The position numbers and the translations under genes were made by a program. This document shows positions 1 to 7,650 of a stretch of DNA of 8,028 nucleotides, one piece after another (position 1 is the stretch's first letter; every line of letters starts with the position of its first letter). Under the pieces are notes generated by a model. It was not told the DNA's origin. It searched no databases and worked only from the letters and a program-made list of their open reading frames with translations. The stretch is from Ignavibacteriales bacterium. Its GTDB lineage: Bacteria > Bacteroidota > Ignavibacteria > UBA10030. The stretch lies in the NCBI GenBank assembly GCA_016218005.1, contig JACRFF010000266.1, forward strand, positions 1 to 8,028. The letters run 5' to 3'.

Positions 1-707
1 CCGTCCGAAGCTTCAACAACAAACCGTTGGATCCCGGCGTCGTCGTACGATGGCGTCCACGTTACCAGACCCGACAATGGATTGATCGATGTCTCTGAGG
101 GAGCCTGCACCAACTCATATCGCACGGTGTCAGCGTCGAGGTCGCTGGCAATCACTCGATACCGCAACGGCTGCATTTCGGAAATGCCGGTATCGGGAAT
201 GGTCCTTCGAAATGACGGCGGGTGATTGCGAAACAAATTCACAGTGTAGACCGGCGGCGACTCCGGCGCATCGGTTCCGCGAAATGTCAATCCCGGACCG
301 AGCGTTCGCGCAATGAACGAATCTCGTTTGGAAACCACGACGCGAAACAGAATTCGATCTCCTTCAGCAAAACCATCTGCATTTGAAATGCGAATGGCAA
401 ACAGCTTTGCACTCGAGCTATAGGGAGTTGCCGAGGCGGCAATGGTCGAATCACTTCGAAGAATTCTATAGGTCGATGACGAGGAAAGCACAAACCCATC
501 GACCTGAACATTTCCCTCGATCAACATGCGTCTGTTCTGGGCATTGACGACCGAAAGGTCAATCACTACAATAACAGTCGTAAGAATGGAGAGGAGGCGG
601 GTTGCATATCCCCGCAGAGGAAATCGCACGGAAAATTTCGGAATGCAACAACACCTATCTCCTCCCGACTTCACGTCGATACGAGGATGATGAATTTGTC
701 GGAGCAT
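1..707 (-). CDS. Exported protein with Ig/cadherin-like repeat, partial (C-terminus lies outside the window)
   Basis: An open frame runs from a stop at 723-725 through the window edge, giving about 235 residues from ATG at 705-707. The protein is probably secreted or surface-anchored: residues 38-56 form a hydrophobic stretch after several arginines and end in a V-N-A signal-peptidase-like site before Q57. Residues 60-155 look like a beta-rich region I cannot assign. Residues 161-235 match the putative-Ig/cadherin-like repeat pattern, with PPSF at the beginning, an ASDLDAD segment, NPLSGLVTWTP, and a final EASDG. Such repeats usually mediate adhesion or act as spacers in large surface proteins, so more repeats are likely beyond the edge. 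The start is uncertain. ATG 707 has AGGAG only 4 nt upstream and adds a long N-terminus with three adjacent cysteines (19-21). GTG at 627-629 would give a cleaner signal peptide but has no ribosome-binding site. The specific function is unknown. Confidence 0.75.
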   Translation of the reverse strand, partial: MLRQIHHPRIDVKSGGDRCCCIPKFSVRFPLRGYATRLLSILTTVIVVIDLSVVNAQNRRMLIEGNVQVDGFVLSSSSTYRILRSDSTIAASATPYSSSAKLFAIRISNADGFAEGDRILFRVVVSKRDSFIARTLGPGLTFRGTDAPESPPVYTVNLFRNHPPSFRRTIPDTGISEMQPLRYRVIASDLDADTVRYELVQAPSETSINPLSGLVTWTPSYDDAGIQRFVVEASD

Positions 708-736
708 CTGGCTCCTAAGGCATTAACAAAGTTCGA

Positions 737-766
737 TAAATAGTCCGGTTGAGTTTGGCGACACAA
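737..766 (-). promoter_or_regulatory. Weak candidate promoter upstream of the exported Ig-like protein
   Basis: In the 93-nt gap between the mutase gene and the exported-protein gene, the minus strand reads TTGTGT (761-766), an 18-nt spacer and TATTTA (737-742). This resembles a sigma-70-type -35/-10 pair and would place a transcript start near 730, about 20 nt before the ATG at 707. The match is poor enough to arise by chance, and Bacteroidota-type promoters have a different consensus. No hairpin with a T-run is visible after the mutase stop, so read-through from upstream is equally possible. Confidence 0.2.
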
Positions 767-800
767 CAATCATAGGATTTTCACGACCAAGAATCAAGGT

Positions 801-2441
801 TCAATTCTGGTACTCACCCCACACTGTTCGCAGTGCATCCGATATTTCTCCTACGGTGGCGTAGGATTCAACCGCGGACAAGATTGCGGGAATCATGTTC
901 TCTGATGTTGCCGCCCGTCGTTGTACTTCCGCAAGCGCCGCTGCAACTTTTTTTGCTTCCCGCCGAGATTTCAGTTGTCTCAATCGATCGATCTGACGAT
1001 CTCTCATGGTGTCGTCAATGTGCAGAAGTTTCGGAGGCGGGCCTTCTTCCGCAATGAATTCGTTGACCCCCACAATGATCTTTTCTTTGTTCTCGATAGC
1101 CATCTGGTACTGGTAGGCGCTTTCCGCAATCTCGCTTTGGTAGAACTGCTGCTCAATGGCTTTGACGGCGCCGCCCATCTCATCAATCTTCGTCAAGTAA
1201 CTCCATACGCGCCGCTCAATCTCATCCGTCATATCTTCGACGACATACGAGCCGCCGAGGGCGTCAATCGTGTCTGCCACGCCGGATTCGTGCGCAATGA
1301 TTTGCTGCGTACGAAGCGCGATGCGAACGGACTCTTCTGTGGGAAGAGCGAGCGCTTCATCCCGCGAGTTGGTGTGCAGCGATTGGCAGCCGCCAAGCAC
1401 AGCCGCCAGCGCTTGCAGGGTAACGCGTACGATGTTGTTATCGATTTGCTGAGCCGTGAGCGTGGAACCGCCGGTCTGGGCATGAAAGCGAAGTTTCATG
1501 CTTTCCGCCGCCTTCGCTCCGAATCGCTCACGCATAAGTCGTGCCCAAATTCTCCGAGCCGCTCGGAACTTGGCGACTTCCTCTAAGAAATTATTATGCG
1601 CGTTGAAGAAAAACGATAGTTGTCCGGCAAATGAATCCACGTTCAAGCCGCGGTCGATGGCGGCTTGCACATAGGCGCACGCATTGGCGAGGGTGAACGC
1701 AACCTCCTGCACCGCAGTCGACCCTGCCTCGCGTATGTGGTATCCGCTGATCGAGATCGTGTTCCACTTGGGAAGATGCATACTGCACCACTCGAAAACG
1801 TCCGTTACGAGCCGCATGGATGAAGCAGGCGGATAGATGTGTGTTCCTCGTGCGGCGTATTCTTTTAAAATGTCGTTCTGGATCGTTCCGGAAATTTTTC
1901 TAAGGTCGGCTCCTTGTTTCTTGGCAACTGCCACATACAGGCACAGCAGAATCGCCGCCGTTGCGTTGATGGTCATCGAGGTTGTAACCGTTTGCAATTC
2001 GATGCCCGCAAATAACCGCTCCATGTCTTCCAGCGAATCGACCGCCACTCCCACCTTCCCGACTTCGCCTTCCGCAATGGCGTGGTCGGAATCGTATCCC
2101 ATTTGAGTCGGCAGGTCGAATGCAACGGATAAGCCTGTGGTGCCGTGAGCAATGAGATACCGGTAGCGCTGGTTGGATTCTTCCGCCGTGCCAAAACCCG
2201 CATACTGGCGCATCGTCCAGAATCGATTGCGATACATCGTCGGATAAACGCCGCGCGTAAACGGAAACTCTCCGGGAAATCCAACTTGCTGCTTATAGTC
2301 GCGGCTTGTGGGAATATGAAGTCGTTGAATTTCCATGCCGGCATCCGTCGCAAATTTTTTCCTGCGCTCGGGGGCTTTGTTCAACGCGGGTTCGACCAGA
2401 TTGGCCTCCCAGTTCTTGAGTTGTTTCTTGATCTCATCCAT
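801..2441 (-). CDS. Methylmalonyl-CoA mutase, large (catalytic) subunit of the split type
   Basis: This 546-residue protein has the substrate-binding TIM-barrel half of adenosylcobalamin-dependent acyl-CoA mutases. These enzymes interconvert (R)-methylmalonyl-CoA and succinyl-CoA in cytoplasmic propionate, odd-chain or branched-chain metabolism. Recognisable blocks are RGVYPTMY (63-70), WTMRQYAGF (75-83), [18 protein letters not shown] (103-120), [10 protein letters not shown] (186-195), SISGYH (230-235) and [10 protein letters not shown] (350-359). Y66 and R198 align with the Tyr and Arg that bind the methylmalonyl carboxylate. Isobutyryl-CoA mutase has Phe and Gln there, so methylmalonyl-CoA is the favoured substrate. 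The active-site Tyr-His pair is Y234-H235. The chain ends soon after a [16 protein letters not shown] segment (476-491) and has no cobalamin-binding domain (no DxHxxG), so it needs a separate small subunit that is not in this window. The ATG is supported by GAGGA 7 nt upstream. It follows comEC by 10 nt. Confidence 0.95.
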   Translation of the reverse strand: MDEIKKQLKNWEANLVEPALNKAPERRKKFATDAGMEIQRLHIPTSRDYKQQVGFPGEFPFTRGVYPTMYRNRFWTMRQYAGFGTAEESNQRYRYLIAHGTTGLSVAFDLPTQMGYDSDHAIAEGEVGKVGVAVDSLEDMERLFAGIELQTVTTSMTINATAAILLCLYVAVAKKQGADLRKISGTIQNDILKEYAARGTHIYPPASSMRLVTDVFEWCSMHLPKWNTISISGYHIREAGSTAVQEVAFTLANACAYVQAAIDRGLNVDSFAGQLSFFFNAHNNFLEEVAKFRAARRIWARLMRERFGAKAAESMKLRFHAQTGGSTLTAQQIDNNIVRVTLQALAAVLGGCQSLHTNSRDEALALPTEESVRIALRTQQIIAHESGVADTIDALGGSYVVEDMTDEIERRVWSYLTKIDEMGGAVKAIEQQFYQSEIAESAYQYQMAIENKEKIIVGVNEFIAEEGPPPKLLHIDDTMRDRQIDRLRQLKSRREAKKVAAALAEVQRRAATSENMIPAILSAVESYATVGEISDALRTVWGEYQN

Positions 2442-2448
2442 GTGTTAA

Positions 2449-2453
2449 TCCTC
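2449..2453 (-). promoter_or_regulatory. Ribosome-binding site of the mutase gene
   Basis: The minus strand reads GAGGA, 7 nt before the ATG at 2441. The comEC stop codon (TGA, 2452-2454) overlaps this site, so ribosomes finishing comEC terminate on the mutase Shine-Dalgarno. This fixes the mutase start and suggests coupling of the two genes. Confidence 0.6.
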
Positions 2454-4854
2454 AATGCCTCCAATCGATAATTTTCCAGCCCACTCCATCCGACTCAACG
2501 ACTATCGCCCCTTCGCGGTCTGTGCGATGAATATCAACCCCTCGCACCTTGAAACGTTCTAAGACAATCGGAGAGGGGTGTTTGAACTTGTTCTTTTCTC
2601 CGACGGAAATCAAGACCATCTTCGGGCGCACTGCATCGATGAACTCTTCGCTGGAACTCGTCTTGCTGCCGTGATGGCCTGCCTTCAGAATATCAGCCGA
2701 TAGCATGGGCTTGTATCGCCGGTCTAATTTTTCCTCTACTTCCGCTTCACTATCGCCGACCAACAGCGCCGAAGTGTTCCCATATTGAAGTCTGATAACA
2801 AGCGAGGCATTGTTCAGATTACGCGTGCTGTCTTCCGGCAGGCGCGGGTGAAGAACATACAGCCTGCACATCGAATCGACAACCACCGTCGTGCCGTATG
2901 CAACTTGTTCCAGCTTGCAACCTAACGACTCCGCCAACGCAATCGTCTCGTGCGAGAGCGCCGACTCTCCTTGCGATTCGGAGTACAAGAATCGGCCGAC
3001 TTTCACGTGGGCTAGCACATGCTTCATTCCGCCAATATGATCGCTGTGCGGATGCGACACGATGAGTGCTTCAAGGCGATCGATTCCCTTTTTCTTCAAC
3101 AACGGCACGACAAACCGCTGGCCTGCATCGAATCCAGTCGAGAGCGGTCCGGCATCGAGCAACACTGCCCTGCCATTCGGAAACTCAACGAGCAATCCGT
3201 CGCCCTGCCCCACGTCGATTGTTGTCAAGCGAAGCGCTGTACCGCTGGCGCTACATAGTGGAACGTACACCAACAAGTTTGCCGCCAACAAAAAAGAGAG
3301 CACCACCCATTTGGCAGTTCGTTCCTTGAAAAGCCCAAAGAGACCGACCACGGCCACGTAATACATCGCAGTGGAAGAGAGGCTTGGATTGGCGACTTCG
3401 ACAACCGCATGCGGAACGCTTGCCGCAATTTGCACGAACCGGAGTAAAAAATCGATGAGCACGTCGTTGACGAATGCAAACGTGTGCGCTAACCACATGC
3501 TGAATGGATAGAAAAGAAGTTCGGCAAAACCGATGAACGTATTCAGCCCGGCCAAAGGAACTACAATGAGATTGGCAAGCAGCGATACTGCCGACACTCT
3601 TCCAAAGTAGTACGCCGTGAACGGCAATGTGCCAAGTTGCGCCGCCAGCGAAACGGCAAAAAGTTTGAGGCCAAGATCGACAGCTTTGATTTCTTCAAAC
3701 CGTTCCGGTATCAACGTAATGAGGCGTTCGAGCTTTGGATAGAAATACACAATCGATAGTACCGCCGCAAACGACAATTGAAACCCGACGTCGAACAAGG
3801 TATTGGTGTTGAACACAAGCAGCGCCAGCGCGGCAACGCTCAAAGAATTGTAGATGTCCGACGTTCGCTCAAACAACGCGCCGGCTATGATAACGATGGC
3901 CATGATGGTGGCGCGTTCCACCGAAGGACTCGAACCCGTAATGAGCATGTAAACCACAAGACCGCCGATAGCAAGCACCGTTGTCAAGCGTTTGCTCAGC
4001 CGAAAAAAACCCAGCGTCGCGATAAATATGAGCGCGACCACTGCAACATTCGACCCTGAGACTGCAAGTATATGGATCGTTCCGGTGTCGATAAACGACT
4101 GTTTCACATCGGCTGATAGATCTGCACGATAGCCGAGGACAATGCCTTTGAGAAAGCTTGCTGCCTCCTGCGGATGCAAATCTTCCAGTGTCCGATACAA
4201 CATCTGCTGCGTTGCTGCCACTGCGCCTGCAAGCGAAATCGGCAGGGGCGTTGTGTCGATCTCCACCTCGCTCCAACCTGCGAGCGTGGCCGTTCCTTGC
4301 ACGTTGTTCAGCGTGAGAAATTTTCCGTAATCGAATTCGCCGGGGTTGCGCGGACGTGGAAACTGACGAAGCTCTGCTCGGAGCGTTGCTCGTCTTCCAA
4401 TCTCGAGTTTGGCGCGTGTCGCAGAATCAAGACTCGCCGAAGAAGATACAAGCACACGCCACGTTCCCGGCCGCCACACGCCGTGGCGTTGAATCGAATC
4501 CGTTTCTACAATGAAGCTGTTTCGTTTTCCGTGTCGCTCGGTTTCCGAAGCGACTGTTCCTGCTAATGCTATTGCCTCATCCGATTCAAGCGGATTGAGG
4601 ATTTGTTCTTTCGAGCGAACTTCGTGGTAGGTGTGCAGAGTGGCCGCCGCCGATATCATCAACAGATGCCAGAGAACAATTGCCCACGTGTGCGGCGCTA
4701 ACCGTTGGGCAACCAGCGTTGCGGCAAGAATTGAAACTGTAACAGACAGATACGCCAAAGGCGGAAGGTCAACCAAGGCAGCGGCAAGAATTCCAATTAC
4801 AACGAGGAGCGCTAACCGAAGAGCAGGCCTTGTTTGAAACCAACTGGCTTCCAC
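2452..4854 (-). CDS. comEC: ComEC/Rec2-family DNA internalization channel with metallo-beta-lactamase domain
   Basis: This 800-residue protein has the full ComEC architecture, and it would carry single-stranded DNA across the inner membrane during natural transformation. Hydrophobic segments lie within residues 10-75. A soluble DUF4131/OB-like region follows (about 90-200). The Competence membrane domain (about 230-530) holds HILAVSGSNV (261-270), GSSPSVERATIM (307-318), DVGFQLSFAAVLS (355-367) and QLGTLPFTAYYFG (406-418). The C-terminal metallo-beta-lactamase domain (about 541-790) has IDVGQGDG (546-553), the metal motif HPHSDH (601-606), GDSE (700-703) and KAGHHGS (724-730), so the proposed nuclease site is intact. 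Length is normal for the family. The start is GTG at 4852-4854, 2 nt after the upstream stop and without a clear Shine-Dalgarno, so reinitiation is likely. No other competence genes are visible nearby, so natural competence itself is not shown. Confidence 0.96.
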   Translation of the reverse strand: MEASWFQTRPALRLALLVVIGILAAALVDLPPLAYLSVTVSILAATLVAQRLAPHTWAIVLWHLLMISAAATLHTYHEVRSKEQILNPLESDEAIALAGTVASETERHGKRNSFIVETDSIQRHGVWRPGTWRVLVSSSASLDSATRAKLEIGRRATLRAELRQFPRPRNPGEFDYGKFLTLNNVQGTATLAGWSEVEIDTTPLPISLAGAVAATQQMLYRTLEDLHPQEAASFLKGIVLGYRADLSADVKQSFIDTGTIHILAVSGSNVAVVALIFIATLGFFRLSKRLTTVLAIGGLVVYMLITGSSPSVERATIMAIVIIAGALFERTSDIYNSLSVAALALLVFNTNTLFDVGFQLSFAAVLSIVYFYPKLERLITLIPERFEEIKAVDLGLKLFAVSLAAQLGTLPFTAYYFGRVSAVSLLANLIVVPLAGLNTFIGFAELLFYPFSMWLAHTFAFVNDVLIDFLLRFVQIAASVPHAVVEVANPSLSSTAMYYVAVVGLFGLFKERTAKWVVLSFLLAANLLVYVPLCSASGTALRLTTIDVGQGDGLLVEFPNGRAVLLDAGPLSTGFDAGQRFVVPLLKKKGIDRLEALIVSHPHSDHIGGMKHVLAHVKVGRFLYSESQGESALSHETIALAESLGCKLEQVAYGTTVVVDSMCRLYVLHPRLPEDSTRNLNNASLVIRLQYGNTSALLVGDSEAEVEEKLDRRYKPMLSADILKAGHHGSKTSSSEEFIDAVRPKMVLISVGEKNKFKHPSPIVLERFKVRGVDIHRTDREGAIVVESDGVGWKIIDWRH

Positions 4855-4856
4855 GG

Positions 4857-5762
4857 TTATGACAACACACTCAGGATGGTTGGCGTGATATGCACCAGAC
4901 TTTTGATGCGCTGTGATGCTTCGTGTGATTTATTCCCGGCTAAGATGCAGGGAACGGGATTTCGCGAATGAGATTTCGTTGAGAGGTCTTCAATGTTGCC
5001 GTGGTCGCTGACCAGAACAAACAATGAATCGTCAAAGTCAAAGTTCCGGAAGAATCCGGAAAGAAACAGATCGAGTCGCTCCAACACTTCCACCGCAAAC
5101 TCCTTTTTTTGGCTGTGTCCTGCGTGATCGGTAAGCCAATACTCGAACAAGGTGAAGTCGTTGTCGCGCGCAATGTTCCACAAATGTTCGCCCGCTTCTT
5201 CGCACGTCGTCGGTTCGATCTCCGGGTGTCCGAGTTCCGGCCACTTGTCGCGAGTAAAATCGGCGGAGATGGCGCGATTCTCTTGCAACGCTTCGGCGGT
5301 CAGCAGCTTGAATCCCGACATCATCCACGCCAGTGTTGTAACCGTAAGCCGGCGCGTCCCGCTCTCGGTGTATTCAAAAAAACGTTTGGGAAAAGCGTTC
5401 GTAAACGTCGCGCGCTTCCCCCGATCCGTCAGGCGCCGGAAAATATTTTTTTCTCCGATGATCGGATGCAGCATTAACGGTGGATACGGACCGAAGTGTT
5501 TGCCAAATGTTTTCGCGGCATTCACTCCGGTAAAAATGGCCGCCTGACCGGTGCCGCTTTGCGGAAGAGCCGGAACACCAAGAGTGGCGTTGACGGGAAT
5601 GAGAACCGACCGCTGGGAATTGAATTGCTTGTGTTGGGAACTCGGAAGCTTGCCGCCGCACAACTCAGACAGCAGAGGAAGTCTGGAGGAGAACATCGGA
5701 TTGACCTCGGGGTCTTCCTTCCCGATGCCAAGTCCATCAACAAAGACGAGTATAACGCGCAA
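4857..5762 (-). CDS. Alkaline-phosphatase-superfamily metalloenzyme (iPGM/phosphopentomutase-like), substrate unknown
   Basis: From the proposed TTG start this is 301 residues. It carries the two-metal site of the superfamily that includes cofactor-independent phosphoglycerate mutase, phosphopentomutase and alkaline phosphatase. VFVDGLGIG (6-14) supplies the first metal aspartate, D9. QSGTGQAAIFTG (68-79) holds S69 and T71 as candidate nucleophiles. TDHAGH (211-216) gives D212 and H216, SDHGN (252-256) gives D253 and H254, and H265 follows. At about 300 residues it is shorter than iPGM (about 510) and phosphopentomutase (about 390), and the glycolytic iPGM SEVGH motif is replaced by SGTGQ. 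It is therefore probably neither enzyme, and the substrate is unknown. The TTG at 5760-5762 lies 4 nt after the dtd stop, the same spacing as between prmC and dtd. It removes a basic 15-residue extension that would begin with TTG at 5807 inside dtd. Neither start has a convincing ribosome-binding site. Confidence 0.82.
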   Translation of the reverse strand: MRVILVFVDGLGIGKEDPEVNPMFSSRLPLLSELCGGKLPSSQHKQFNSQRSVLIPVNATLGVPALPQSGTGQAAIFTGVNAAKTFGKHFGPYPPLMLHPIIGEKNIFRRLTDRGKRATFTNAFPKRFFEYTESGTRRLTVTTLAWMMSGFKLLTAEALQENRAISADFTRDKWPELGHPEIEPTTCEEAGEHLWNIARDNDFTLFEYWLTDHAGHSQKKEFAVEVLERLDLFLSGFFRNFDFDDSLFVLVSDHGNIEDLSTKSHSRNPVPCILAGNKSHEASQRIKSLVHITPTILSVLS

Positions 5763-5766
5763 GGTG

Positions 5767-6240
5767 CTAACGGTTGGATGAGGCCGACGCCGGTGGCTTG
5801 CTTTCAACCATCACGGTAACAGGGCCGTCGTTCACCAAATGGACATCCATCAGAGCGCGAAAGACGCCGGTCTGAACGCGAGCATCTCCGAGGTCATTCC
5901 GCAGAGATGCGACAAACGCCTCGTAGAGCCGCTCGGCCAAAGCCGGAGGCGCCGCATCGGTGTAGCTCGGTCGGTTTCCCTTCCGCGTATCGCCGTAGAG
6001 AGTGAATTGAGAAACAACGACCGCCTCGCCGCGCACATCGCGGAGCGAAAGGTTCATCTTTCCTTCTGCATCGTCAAAGACACGAAGGGCCGCGCAACGC
6101 GCTGCAAGATACTTCGCATCTTCATCACCGTCGTCCGTTTTAACGCCGAGAAGAATCAACAATCCGGCGCCGGCAGAGGCAACCGACTTGCCTTCCACAA
6201 GCACGCGGCACTGTTTTACGCGTTGGATGAGCGCTCGCAC
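5767..6240 (-). CDS. dtd: D-aminoacyl-tRNA deacylase
   Basis: This 157-residue protein matches the DTD family along its length, and only the last ten or so residues (KPPASASSNR) extend past the usual end. DTD is a cytoplasmic homodimer that hydrolyses D-amino acids, and glycine mischarged on tRNA-Ala, off tRNA. It works through RNA-based catalysis, with residues that exclude L-amino acids. The diagnostic motifs are present: the N-terminal RALIQRV (2-8), AEGKMNLSL (58-66), SQFTLYGDT (77-85), the RPS segment (90-92) and the cross-subunit Gly-cisPro motif NDGPVT (137-142). The start is GTG at 6238-6240, four nt after the prmC stop. It matches the family N-terminus exactly, whereas an upstream in-frame start would add 29 residues lying over the end of prmC. 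No Shine-Dalgarno is visible, so translation probably relies on coupling to prmC. Confidence 0.95.
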   Translation of the reverse strand: MRALIQRVKQCRVLVEGKSVASAGAGLLILLGVKTDDGDEDAKYLAARCAALRVFDDAEGKMNLSLRDVRGEAVVVSQFTLYGDTRKGNRPSYTDAAPPALAERLYEAFVASLRNDLGDARVQTGVFRALMDVHLVNDGPVTVMVESKPPASASSNR

Positions 6241-6244
6241 GACG

Positions 6245-7153
6245 TCAGTTGAGGGAAAAATCCGAAGCGGTAACCGCACCTGCGACCACCCGCGGTATTC
6301 CTTGAAGGTCGGATTGGACTTTAACATCGAAGTATCCCGAGGCGGTGAGCAAATTCATGACAGCTTGGGCCTGGCCGAAGCCGACCTCTAACAGAATTAT
6401 TCCGGATGAGACAAGGAGTTTGCGTCCGAGCGATGCAAGCCGGCGATAGAATCGAAGGCCGTCATCTCCATCCGTCACGGCAGATTTCGGCTCGAAGAGC
6501 CGTACTTCCGGCTGAAGAAATTCCCATTCGTCCACGGAAACATAGGGCGGATTGCTGACGAGAATATCAAACCCTCGCATTCCCTTCGTCCAATCATCGG
6601 CAAACACATCGCATTGCAGCAATCGGATCTGATCGCCCAATCCATACCGTCGAACATTTTCTTCGGCAAGTTCGATACAACGGCGGTCGCTCTCAACGGA
6701 AACGCAGGAGGCGTTTTTCACAAACTTTGCCACGGCAACCGGGATATTGCCGGAACCGGTTCCGATATCGAGCAGTCGTATCTCCTTGTTGGATTGCAGA
6801 TCGCGGCAGATCAACATCACTTGCTCAACAAGAGTTTCCGTCTCCGGACGCGGAATGAGGACGTGCTGATTGACGAAGAGCGGGATCCCCATGAAATTCG
6901 CGCTGCCGATGATATACTGAACCGGCTCGCGCTTCAGCCGTCGTTCCACCACAGACCGAAACGCCTTCACCTCGTCATCGGTTAGGATTCTTTCGAACTG
7001 CGTGTAGAGATTGATGCGGGCAATGTTGAGCGTGTGGGCAAGAAGGAGTTCGACATTCAAGCGCGCTTCGTCGATCCCCTTGGTCTGCAGATGAGAGATC
7101 GCAAGCTTCATCAGCTCGCGGATAGTCCACTCGCGCTGTGGGTCGCCTTTCAT
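6245..7153 (-). CDS. prmC: Peptide chain release factor N5-glutamine methyltransferase
   Basis: This 302-residue protein is a class I S-adenosylmethionine methyltransferase that modifies the glutamine of the GGQ motif in release factors RF1 and RF2, improving translation termination. The N-terminal helical release-factor-binding domain spans about 1-95 and includes EARLNVELLLAH (29-40), REPVQYIIG (75-83) and FMGIPL (87-92). PRPETE (101-106) leads into the catalytic domain with the SAM motif LLDIGTGSGNIPVAVA (127-142) and the hallmark NPPY (201-204), which binds the substrate glutamine. The C-terminal DLQGIPRVVAG (282-292) is also typical. The ATG overlaps the stop of the preceding gene as ATGA (7150-7153), with no Shine-Dalgarno upstream, so translational coupling is likely. 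In many bacteria prmC sits next to prfA, which is not seen here. Confidence 0.96.
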   Translation of the reverse strand: MKGDPQREWTIRELMKLAISHLQTKGIDEARLNVELLLAHTLNIARINLYTQFERILTDDEVKAFRSVVERRLKREPVQYIIGSANFMGIPLFVNQHVLIPRPETETLVEQVMLICRDLQSNKEIRLLDIGTGSGNIPVAVAKFVKNASCVSVESDRRCIELAEENVRRYGLGDQIRLLQCDVFADDWTKGMRGFDILVSNPPYVSVDEWEFLQPEVRLFEPKSAVTDGDDGLRFYRRLASLGRKLLVSSGIILLEVGFGQAQAVMNLLTASGYFDVKVQSDLQGIPRVVAGAVTASDFSLN

Positions 7154-7650
7154 CGGCGTGGCTTGCGGAGGGCGCCCGAGCGTTTCTTTCGATCGCTCGA
7201 TGGTTTTCGTACCGGTTTCTTTGTCCGCCGCTTGGCAGCCGAAAGAGTTCTGCGAGTCTTCTTTTTCGCTCCCGTTCCTTTATGCGCAACGGGTGCTTGT
7301 GATGAAACTCCCAATCCCTTCACGTGAACAGCCGGACTTTCGTCAACTTCCTCTTTTGCAATCTTGATGCGACGCAGCTTGACCTGATCTTCTTCGTGAA
7401 TTCCCATCTGTTCCATTTCACCATCTTCATCCTGCTGTGATTTGAAATCCGAATCCTCGGCCTGTGCAGGGATGAGTTCAAATCGCGGGTCAGCTTCCAG
7501 CATCGCGGTAAAGTCGGCAAGCCCGGCAGTCTCCGCTCCGACGGCAGAACATCTTTTTTGCACGATCCCCCACACTTCCTTCACCGGCACGAGTATGTTC
7601 TTGTGGCCGGCAAGGACGCGTTCAGCTTCATTTAGACAACGTTCATACAC
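7150..7650 (-). CDS. Small protein with possible winged-helix head and Lys/Arg-rich tail
   Basis: I do not recognise this 166-residue protein with certainty. Residues 1-62 look like a compact helical head (NILVPVKEVW, then FTAMLEADPRFELIP). Its pattern recalls small winged-helix domains of the HARE-HTH/RpoE-delta type, but this is inferred by eye. Residues 64-89 are acidic (DSDF, QDEDGEMEQ, HEEDQ). Residues 91-103 mix charges, and from about 124 to the end the chain is dominated by Lys and Arg with Ala, Pro and Ser, like histone-H1-type bacterial tails. A nucleic-acid-binding or nucleoid or transcription-associated role is plausible but unproven. The start is GTG at 7648-7650: the nearest in-frame upstream codons end in a TGA, and GAGGG lies 9 nt upstream. 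The stop overlaps the prmC start (ATGA), which ties its expression to prmC. Confidence 0.72.
   Translation of the reverse strand: MYERCLNEAERVLAGHKNILVPVKEVWGIVQKRCSAVGAETAGLADFTAMLEADPRFELIPAQAEDSDFKSQQDEDGEMEQMGIHEEDQVKLRRIKIAKEEVDESPAVHVKGLGVSSQAPVAHKGTGAKKKTRRTLSAAKRRTKKPVRKPSSDRKKRSGALRKPRR

Noticed and set aside
89..316. A plus-strand open frame opposite the exported-protein gene
   Set aside because: The minus-strand frame here encodes a clear Ig/cadherin-like repeat and a continuous secreted protein. The plus frame has no recognisable features.
287..511. A short minus-strand open frame of 74 codons
   Set aside because: It is out of frame with the exported protein that spans the same bases and has no supporting motif.
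921..1586. A 221-codon open frame on the plus strand inside the mutase gene
   Set aside because: It lies entirely antisense to a strongly conserved enzyme gene, its translation has no recognisable domain, and it looks like a codon-bias shadow.
3778..4566. Several plus-strand open frames of 60-130 codons across the comEC membrane domain
   Set aside because: All are antisense to conserved ComEC motifs, are rich in Arg and His, and lack domain signatures.
6241..6327. An upstream in-frame extension of dtd giving 29 more residues
   Set aside because: It lies over the end of prmC and precedes the universal DTD N-terminus, which starts exactly at GTG 6240.
7030..7330. Frameshifted or alternative frames at the 3' end of the basic-tailed gene, considered as a sign of sequence error
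   Set aside because: The frame stays open to a stop that overlaps the prmC start cleanly, and the basic composition is consistent across the tail, so no frameshift is needed.
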